This document shows positions 56,516 through 64,000 of a stretch of 64,000 nt of DNA, piece by piece. The position numbers and the translations under genes are program-made. Every line of letters begins with the position of its first letter. The first letter of the stretch is position 1. The notes beneath the pieces were generated by a model. It saw only the letters and a list, made by a program, of their open reading frames with translations. It ran no database searches and was not told where the DNA came from. The stretch spans positions 10,195,318 to 10,259,317 of the forward strand of contig OY987232.1 of NCBI GenBank assembly GCA_963920705.1, in the 5' to 3' direction. This DNA is from Odiellus spinosus. Its lineage: Eukaryota > Arthropoda > Arachnida > Opiliones > Phalangiidae.

Positions 56516-58256
56516 CAGTGGCGGCGCCACGGGGTAGGCTGAGTAGGCTATAGCCTACGTGTAAATTTCACGGAGGCCCCTTAATCCACTCGAAGGGCCC
56601 TGGCCGAAAAATATCGTCAAGCGTAAAATGTCAGCTATTTTTCTATACACATATAAAAAAGTTCCGCTGAATTTAACAGAGCTATATTACCAAAAAAAAA
56701 GGTTATTTGAAATTACATATTTTTTAATTAATTTTAATGTAAAGAATATGCTTAGGTAAATCCCAAGGGATAAATTTAATTCGTCCCAAAAACCCCCGAT
56801 GAATAATTATTCGTCTTCAGGACACGCAATGTCATTGTAAATAAATAAGTTGTCATTCGAAACTCGTAAAGTTCGTCGCCAGTGGGCTCTTTGCTAATTT
56901 ATTTCCAGCCCTGTTCTCTGCCCAGGTCACCCATGTGACCTGTAGCAGAGTACAGACACAGTCTTCATTGTCCACGGAACACAAATAGGTTTAGTCAACG
57001 TAGTGAAATTTTTACCCCTTTTTGTGATTTTACGGTACAAAGTTCGATAATTTTTCTTTACTCGTTTTCGAAAAACTCCAAGTTGGAATTATAAATTTTT
57101 TAATCGGTTATTTTTCACTCTGACGCTGACGTATACGAAAGCGCGCTATAATTTTCAACCCGTAACTCGAGTCAAGTTCCTTAAACCTCAACAGGGGCCA
57201 TGATAGATAAATGACGGTGTAATATAGTCGAAACGAAAAGGTAACGGAGTTTTTTCGGAATTAAAAATTTCAACTTTTTATTGGGAAGACCAGTTGCGCG
57301 CGAATAGAAAATAAGAATGGGCACAGGCTAAAATTCAACGAGTAAAAATTATTGCCCGAATGAGATACGTCAAGTAACCACATTGGATGGACTTCTAGAA
57401 AGATTGTGGTTAACCGATTTAAGAAATTAAAACAACGACACTTGAGAGGCCCAGCCCTATAAGTGGATTTGAAGTCGTGTATGTGGTATAAAAACCGTTT
57501 TGCGAATTCGGAGTTTCGCGCTAAGCCTCGGCCAGTGGAGCTTTAATTCTTCGCCTTTACTCTTTGCTTCATCGAACCTTCATCACCCCCTCTCCGATGT
57601 AGCAGTAAGTGAACTTTTTTTGTTTTTTTAAGGGTTACTGTATCAATTACTACATGTAAGAGGTACCATATTCAACCATCCTTCGGGAAGTAAAAGGTGG
57701 GAGTACCCGAGGTTTTCAAGGGCTCAGAAATTGAGTCTTGTAGAAGGGGAAAAATAGTGAAGCGATTAGAAAATAGAGTTTTATAATACTTCATAAAACT
57801 TCATAAATTTTAAAAATTGCTTATCTGTCTAAGAATACGCCCTGACCGTACTAATTAAATTTCCTTGGCTACATTATTTTAATTAATGAATCTTGAAGAG
57901 GTGAAAAATAATTTTCAATCATAATTGTGTGACAAAATTCGAATGAATAATGGTAGAAAACTAATTGTCAGAAAAACTGATAAACTGTGGACACAATGGC
58001 GAAGTTATAATAGTGGGAAAAATATAAAAAATAAGAGGGCCTAACGTACTAAACCTCCTGATAGTAATTGCGGAAAACTTTGTGATAATATAATCGTGGC
58101 AACAAAATATGCGAAACTCCTTATTTGGTAGTAACTTCTCTTTCCTAAAAAATGTGTTTAAAGTTGAATTTTTCAATTCCCCTCCCCCCCTTATTCACTA
58201 CTGGGCCTCCAAGCCCCCACTTAGCCTTCCCGAAAAAACTCTTGGCGCCGCCACTG
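56516..58256. mobile_element. Non-autonomous hAT element, 1741 bp
   Basis: Perfect 14-bp ends CAGTGGCGGCGCCA and an exact 8-bp target duplication TACGCTCT (56508-56515, 58257-58264). No transposase is present. Weaker inverted similarity extends inward (GGAGGCCC / GGGCCTCC). Confidence 0.95.
57470..57612 (+). promoter_or_regulatory. Promoter-like segment with first exon inside hAT element
   Basis: GTGGTATAAAAACCG (57481-57495) is a good TATA box. About 30-110 bp later comes a GC-richer stretch ending in a strong donor, GTAGCA/GTAAGTG (near 57601-57607). It looks like a promoter plus untranslated first exon, from the parent hAT or captured from a host gene. Confidence 0.5.
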
Positions 58257-58264
58257 TACGCTCT

Positions 58265-59341
58265 AACATAACTTTTAAGGGTAAAAACACTGCCCCATTG
58301 CTTTAGATAAGTTTACGGTAGTTAAAGCCTCTATAACCGAGCACTGCACGGCATGTAAGAAGTTCCAGGCGGGATCTGGAGCGGTTTGAGAACTGCTTTG
58401 AAAAACATTCTCCGTTTAATAAAGAATTCGGACCCAAGCTAGTTTCTATGTCAAGCGGATACGTTGTTGAAACTGAAATAAATTGCGAGTTTGCGACATA
58501 TAGATGAGTAAGTGGGTGAGAAACCGATGAATAATGCAAAAAACTGGCTTTTCGTAGATTGGATCAGGTAAAACTCTTAACAAACCACATTAAAGTCTAT
58601 AAAGACTAAGAATGATCCAGTACTGATAAATCATCTGCAACGTTTTGACAGTATTATAGTACCAGTAAATTTAGAATATTGCTTAGTACAAAATATCAAG
58701 AACAAACGCGAAGGATACCATAAAAGCGCTGGTACTCATAGATTTTACTTATTTGCATTTTTATCACTGAAAGCCAGAAATCGTTCAACTGGATCAGAAA
58801 ACTCTTTTAAAAATCTTTAAAATTGCCGAAGTAGTATCGCAACCAGAGAATGCATGGATAAACGTAAAGATTTCGGATAGCCCTCCAAGTTTGCAACAAA
58901 TCTCACGGATATCTGGAACTATATCCTCTTTGAAATTTTTTTCCCGGTCGTATCATGTAAAAATGTTTCTCTTGTTACGTCAGAACCAAACCATTGTAGC
59001 AATGTAACCTAAAATCTTAAACGTATTGCATCTGGCAAGGTTTTAACGTAAGCAAATAACTTTAACTTTGTTTCATCCGAGTTCCTTTTTCGCGTACATG
59101 GGCACTAATCATAGCTTCATGTTTAATTTCAGTATAAACTAATACTATTTTAAAACTTAAACATTAAAACAAATATAAACACTCACACTGACTTAAAACA
59201 TTAAAACAAATATCAACACTCACACTGACTTAAAACATTAAAACAAATATAACTCCATTGTTCAATTACACACTTATCCCTTCCAAAATATTTTAAAACT
59301 TAAAACTAAAAAACAAAAATGTACAATACTTAAAATCCTCC
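58265..59341. other. Spacer with a short tandem repeat
   Basis: No gene recognised. At about 59152-59252, 42-bp units with ACATTAAAACAAATATAAAC and ACTCACACTGACTTAAA occur 2.4 times. Confidence 0.6.
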
Positions 59342-59349
59342 GTGGCTAC

Positions 59350-60501
59350 TAGAGACGAGTCGGGCCCCCGATTAAATCGGGTTTTTTCGACCCGACCCGA
59401 ACCCGTTTCGGGTCGGGTCGGGCACAAAAATAAAAAAATTATTCCGGGTCGGGTCGGGCTTTTATTTCGTGAAATTCATATCGGGTCGGGTTTTTTCTTC
59501 CCCTTAAAATATTCGGGTCGGGTTTTTTTTCGGCTTAAAATATTCGGGTCGGGTTTTTTCTTCGGCTTAAAATATTCGGGTCGGGTTTTTTCTTCGGCTT
59601 AAAATATTCGGGTCGGGTTTTTTCTTCGGCTTAAATATTCGGGTCGGGTTTTTTTCTTCGCCTTAAAATATTCGGGTCGGGTTTTTTCTTTGCCTTAAAA
59701 TATTCGGGTTGGGTCGAGTACGCTTTATTTTTCACGGGCGGGCTCTCATACTTAAGCTTTATTTTCGTGAGAGGGAGAATTGAAGCGACTTCTTTAGGAA
59801 AGATTCGCTACTCGCGAGACATATTTAAGAAATAGCTCGACTCTAGTCTAATCTCTAAATACCATTAGCTAGTAGCCTAGTGTCTACAATTCTACATACA
59901 CCTCTAGCCCTAGCTCTTGGGCGCACGTCGCAGGAAAACGTCTTACTTCGTGGGAATTACGGCTTTTAAATCATCCCATCCCCTACCCCACGCTCCCACA
60001 GTGTGATATCTGCCGTGACCTGTGAGCGCAGTTCTCATTTTCCTCCTTGGCGTCGCCAGGGAATATTAAGGGGGATGGAATGGCGGCCACACGTTATAAC
60101 GCGTGTCGTTCAAACTCGGCTTCTGCGTCCAATTCCCCCTCTTTTTTTCGCGCTTGGCTGTTAATATATTTGCTAATGCGCGTCCTTTTTCGCGCATGCT
60201 ACGTGACTCCTTGCTAGAGAAGGAGAGAGCAGACTAAAACATTTAAGGCTAGATGATGTAAGTATGTCACGTGAGTGCGCACCAAAAAAACGGTTAGCAA
60301 CTCAGCATCTTTGGCTACAGAAGCGAGAGAGGAAACTACGTCATCTTCAGAATTTTCACGGACTAGTCAGCGCCGTTTTTCGGGTCGGGTTTTTTTTAAA
60401 AAAAAAAATTTCGGGTCGGGCCGGCTCGGGTTTTTTTTAGATTTTTTTTTTTGGGTCGGGCCGGGTCGAGTCTTTAAAATGGTGGGCCCGACTCGTCTCT
60501 A
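59350..60501. mobile_element. Non-autonomous hAT element with GGGTCGGG arrays, 1152 bp
   Basis: Ends TAGAGACGAGTCGGGCCC (18 bp, inverted at the other end) and an exact 8-bp duplication GTGGCTAC (59342-59349, 60502-60509). Both subterminal regions consist of CGGGTCGGGT words. No transposase is present. Confidence 0.95.
59395..59735 (+). repeat. GGGTCGGG minisatellite in hAT end
   Basis: Seven to nine units of about 32 bp, each ATTCGGGTCGGGTTTTTTC followed by TTCGGCTTAAAAT. The opposite end (60375-60480) has shorter GGGTCGGGCCGG words. Confidence 0.9.
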
Positions 60502-60509
60502 GTGGCTAC

Positions 60510-60993
60510 CCTGGTTTTCGCATTCGCTTCGCGAATCACTTTTCCGTGCGTATCGTTGACGGCGCGTTTCTTGTGCTACCATCTTCATTTTCGGGACCTA
60601 ATTAATTCGCGCGAGGTCATGTGTACCTCTTTGTTTGTCGGAGAGTACACGTATTGGCCTATTGCTCTTTTTCCTCTTTCCCAAATCGTGCTTGGGTCAT
60701 TCCGTGGTCATCGGTATATACTTCTATTTTTATCAGTCCGGAGATGGACTTAGGAGGCAATTCTCTAAGGATTTTTCGTTCGTTTTATCGTTCGTTTCGT
60801 GTGAATATTACGACTACGAACTTCAAAAGCTCAAAACGCAATTCTGTAAATTTTTAAATTTCGCGCGTTCGTAAATAATGAAATTATTTTCGTATAAACT
60901 AAACGACAGGTGTCAGGCTGTCGTTGACACTTTTTTGACCTTCGTAAGGCGTCTGCAAAGGGGTCACGTAAAATTATTATTGCATTTGTTACG
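60510..60993 (+). promoter_or_regulatory. 5' region of the Harbinger-like gene
   Basis: Upstream of the ATG at 60994. GC-moderate with several CG sites and no clear TATA box. It was the target of the hAT insertion at 59350-60501, so the left end of the Harbinger element is probably left of 59350. Confidence 0.4.
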
Positions 60994-63403
60994 ATGGCGT
61001 TTAATCAACTCGTAATTTTAGAACTTTTAAAGAAAGTTGAGGATGAAAATAAGCGCGCTAGTAGGAGAGAAAGAGTTTTAAGAGATCCTACGATGGCTTG
61101 CGAGTTAAGTGACCAACAATTTGTTAGACTGTTTCGCCTTTCAAGATGTTTGGTTTTTGATGTATGTGATGAATTGGATGAGCCACTCTCTGGAGAGAGA
61201 TCTACTTCTTTGCCTGTCCATTTAAAGGTAAGCCTTCGGTTGTCATTTGTCAACTATGAAAATGTTTAAATTTCTTTCTAATATATATTATTCTATTATT
61301 AGATATTAATCGCACTGCGTTTCTTCGCAACTGGTTGTTACCAGATGAGTGTAGCGCAGGATTTTTTGCTAAATGTTAGCCAATCCACTGTTAGTCGAAC
61401 CGTAAGATCGGTAAGCCAAGCCATAGTTGACCAACTCATGGACAAATGGGTGAGGTTCCCTGCAACTGAAGATCAAAAGAGTAGAATAAAGAAAGGATAA
61501 GTCAAGTTTTTGTAATTTCTGAATCATTATTGGTGGAAATTTATACTAGTAACTCAATTTGCGGCAGTAAAGCGGATCAATTTTATCCATTTCCACGGGA
61601 ACTTATGTAATAGTTTCTAATTTTAAGTAAATATTTCACGCAACAGATTCATGGAATCTTGTCACATACCCGGAGTAATTGGAGCACTGGACTGTACTCA
61701 TGTAGCAATTGTTTATCCAACGAAAAAGGACGAAGAACTTGGGGCCTATCACTTTATATATCGAAAAGGATTCTTTTCAATTAATGTTCAGCTTGTAAAT
61801 AACTAATTTGCTCAGTTTAATGTCTCGAGAGGGCACTATGAATCCTAATATTTACCCGCAAATTTAAGAAATCTTTGCTTTAGGCCATTAATCCTAGTTT
61901 TACAGTTAACAAATATCTTTACTTACAATTAATTTTTAACAATGGATTTATGGTTTTATTTTTATGAATTTAAAGGGAGGGTGAAGAGAAAGTTTTTTAT
62001 TGATTTATGAACTAAAAACAAGGCTATCTAAATAATCTAAAATTAATACATATTTTGGCCTTGTCTAAGATAATTAAAAAAATCTTTGACTAATCACGCG
62101 TACTTTAATCCTGTAGTCGTATAAAATCTCCGCGAGACGTCGCAGAGTTCATACCACATTTGCGAACTGATTTCCCAGAATTTCCAGGTCCAAGACCGAA
62201 CTACCCATTTCTGTCAATAAAATGTATTTATAACATTGGGACACCTCCCTAGAGTGGTGTTTAGTCTATTTGATGAAACAACCAATTATAATGCCTAACA
62301 CCTCAAATTTCCCTGAATTTCACTAATATTTTTAAATTTTCCAGAATAAATTAATTTACCAGATTGGCATGAACCCTGCGTCAAGCGAGAAATTCGGTTT
62401 AAAATCAGGAAGCTTTAAAGGCCTAGGATATCTTCTGCCTGTTTCACTGGAAGTGGGCTCACCTTCTGGGCCTGGGAAGCGAGGCTAGGGAAAGTCTGGA
62501 GGGTGAACCCACTTCCAGTGAAACAGGCAGAAGAAATCCTAGGCCTTTAAGCTTTGGTTTTTATTTTATTTTTTCTCTCGCTTTTACTTAGAAATAAAAT
62601 CAAGAAAAACACTATATTTTTCTCTTCGAAACTTTGATCTTCCTTTAATACAATGAAAACAACACGCAGGGTTTCATAATCGTTTGACCAAACTTATTGG
62701 GATTCTCAACTCTCAGAAGGACAATGTAAAATATAGACCATTAACATTTTTCAATTAATTTTTAGATTTGCGACCATGAGGCTATAATTCTTAATGTGAA
62801 CGCTAGGTATCCAGGCTCCACTCATGATGCATTTATTTGGAAAAATTCATTGGTCAATTCTCACTTACAGCAAACCCACGAGAATGGAACCTTAAATTGT
62901 TCTTTTTTACTAGGTTTGTATAGTTTAATTAGTTTTTACTCCAGTGAATCTAAATTAATCATTGTTTTTCAGCGAATTCAGGCTATCCTTGCCAACCATG
63001 GTGTCAGCCACCTCACCCTAAACCTAGGTTTAATTCACCAGAGTCTCGCTTCAATGATGCGCATGTTGATGGCCGTCAAATTATAGAGCGTTGCAATTTA
63101 TTAAAACAAAGATTTCGGTGCCTTTTGAAAGATAGAGTTCTTCATTATTGCCCTTCAACAGCTGGAATTATAATCAATGCCTGTTGTATTTTACACAATA
63201 TGTGCAAAACAAGAAAAGTTTCTGAAGATTTTAGTGGAGAAAAACCACTCGAAACGGAAGACCGATTGTTCAATACGGATATTGAGGGGCAAGGAGAAGT
63301 TGGATGTGGTGAAGAAGAAATTGGTAGAAGACCAGGTCATAATAACAATTGGCATGGCCCGGGTGTTCAAGTCAGAAATAGTTTAATTCGCCGATTTCGT
63401 TAG
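60994..63403 (+). CDS. PIF/Harbinger transposase, HARBI1-like, five exons
   Basis: Exons by frame and splice sites: 60994-61227, 61303-61496, 61647-61794, 62766-62913, 62973-63403, giving about 384 residues. It starts with a helical N-terminus (FRLSRCLVFDVCDEL), a helix-turn-helix-like part (ALRFFATGCYQ, NVSQSTVSRTV), then the DDE core: GALDCTHVAI (Asp), NARYPGSTHDAFIW (Asp) and GRQIIERCNLLKQRFRCL (Glu), ending in a Glu/Gly-rich tail. HARBI1-type proteins are nuclear and need a Myb-like partner. The frame is open and all junctions are phase-matched, but intron 2 begins ATAAGT where GTAAGT is expected, which should block normal splicing. An AATAAA lies at about 63450. Confidence 0.85.
61497..61646 (+). 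other. Intron 2 with mutated splice donor
   Basis: The donor reads AAAGG/ATAAGT and the acceptor CAACAG. Joining at this point restores the reading frame exactly (GG+A). The first intron base is A instead of G; the end is AG, so this is not an AT-AC intron. A stop follows two bases into the intron. Confidence 0.7.
62412..62558. repeat. Palindromic TTAA-type MITE in intron 3
   Basis: TTTAAAGGCCTAGGATAT and CTTCTGCCTGTTTCACTGG at the left; the inverse at the right, ending ATCCTAGGCCTTTAA. Arms are about 60 bp. Same family as 44931-45112. Confidence 0.85.
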
Positions 63404-63526
63404 AACCTTTCATATGAAAGTATCAAGTTACTCTCGGAAGAAATTATACTTAAATAAAAACTATTATATAGCATTTTCAAACAAAATTGTTTCTCGCCCA
63501 GTTAAATTTATATTTTACATACCATT

Positions 63527-63735
63527 ATCATTACAACCACGGTTGAAACCCTGGAAGATTTCGGGGTTTTGAAACCCATTCTCTAGACTGCTTGTTACGC
63601 TCGATAGATACTTTCCACCTAGGCTACTCCTGTAATGTGTGCTCATGAAATGAAGTCATTAATTTAAAGTTCTCTTTATGTCCAAGTCCAAATAAATCCC
63701 CAAAATCTTCCAGGGCTTCAGCCGTAGTTGTAATG
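63527..63735. repeat. Small MITE between the Harbinger genes
   Basis: TTACAACCACGGTTGAAACC and CTGGAAGATTTCGGGG at the left return inverted at 63695-63735. The central part holds AGGCTACTCC and no gene. Confidence 0.75.
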
Positions 63736-63909
63736 AAAACTTTTATAAAATAGAGCCATAAATAGTTTGAAATTAGTTATACCAATAGTTTAAAGTCAAG
63801 TGTAACAGGTATTTTCTCATTTAAAAAATATTAGACGAATGATATTGTTATGATTTTAAATTTTATTATAAAACATTTAAAACATTGAACAAAATAAAAT
63901 AATATAATT

Positions 63910-64000
63910 TTAATCTTCTTTGGTTTTGCTGAGTCGCAAGAAATGTTTAGTATAGTGATAAGCAGCTTGAGCTATGTTGGCCAGTGCTTCAGCCTTTTCG
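63910..64000 (-). CDS. Harbinger partner gene, C-terminal end only
   Basis: Minus-strand frame entering from the right edge and ending with a stop at 63910-63912: EKAEALANIAQAAYHYTKH then FLRLSKTKED. The helical, Ala- and Lys-rich end is like the tails of Myb/SANT or MADF-type second proteins of Harbinger elements, which help the transposase enter the nucleus and bind DNA. It converges on the HARBI1-like gene, a common layout in this superfamily. Too little is present to identify it by itself. Confidence 0.6.
   Translation of the reverse strand, partial: EKAEALANIAQAAYHYTKHFLRLSKTKED

Noticed and set aside
61497..61646. U12-type AT-AC intron
   Set aside because: It starts ATAAGT, not ATATCC, and ends in AG; a mutated GT donor is simpler.
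61970..62000. Second copy of the intron-4 foldback (GGGAGGGTGAAGAG word)
   Set aside because: Only about 20 bases match 47024-47045; not enough to call a copy.

Overview
This window reads as AT-rich insect nuclear DNA, possibly from a beetle (the order is a weak guess), and almost all of it is transposable elements, many nested in one another. No ordinary host gene is clearly present. The best-preserved coding regions are all element genes: a BEL/Pao gag-pol lacking reverse transcriptase, an EnSpm/CACTA transposase with a second multi-exon gene, and a PIF/Harbinger transposase with its partner gene at the right edge.

Left part (1-7 kb): a 60-bp tandem repeat, a GC-rich element with terminal inverted repeats (TIRs), then a Tc1/mariner-type element (TA-flanked, CAGGGTG ends). 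The mariner element has arms of about 1 kb, in opposite orientation, each with a broken transposase. They enclose a different TIR element with a broken DDE-like transposase. From 7 to 18 kb, a tandemly duplicated field of degenerate 18-bp repeats holds a young BEL/Pao element (602-bp LTRs, TSD CTTGT). A 1.7-kb sequence of unknown kind lies on both sides of it in opposite orientations.

Middle (19-36 kb): a Gypsy element (392-bp LTRs, TSD CGAT) sits inside one arm of an older foldback element. Its gag and pol are broken by frameshifts and stops. After pol it has a third ORF that looks like a TatD-family hydrolase. About 7 kb of foldback sequence and a 100-bp satellite separate gag from protease.

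From 36 to 52.5 kb: a decayed Copia element, then a BEL/Pao relic split by a 12.7-kb EnSpm/CACTA element with CAC...GTG ends and GAACAC-rich subterminal repeats. The EnSpm element has an 811-residue transposase and a second gene of about eight exons. That gene starts with a CIDE-N-like domain and continues with a region like SAMD3-type proteins. Several MITEs sit in its introns.

Right part (54-64 kb): a Penelope-like element made of two copies in inverted arrangement (13-bp TSD), two non-autonomous hAT elements with perfect 8-bp TSDs, and a PIF/Harbinger transposon whose HARBI1-like gene has five exons and one damaged splice donor. It faces the 3' end of a second gene that leaves the window. 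All similarity statements come from reading motifs by eye; no database search was run.
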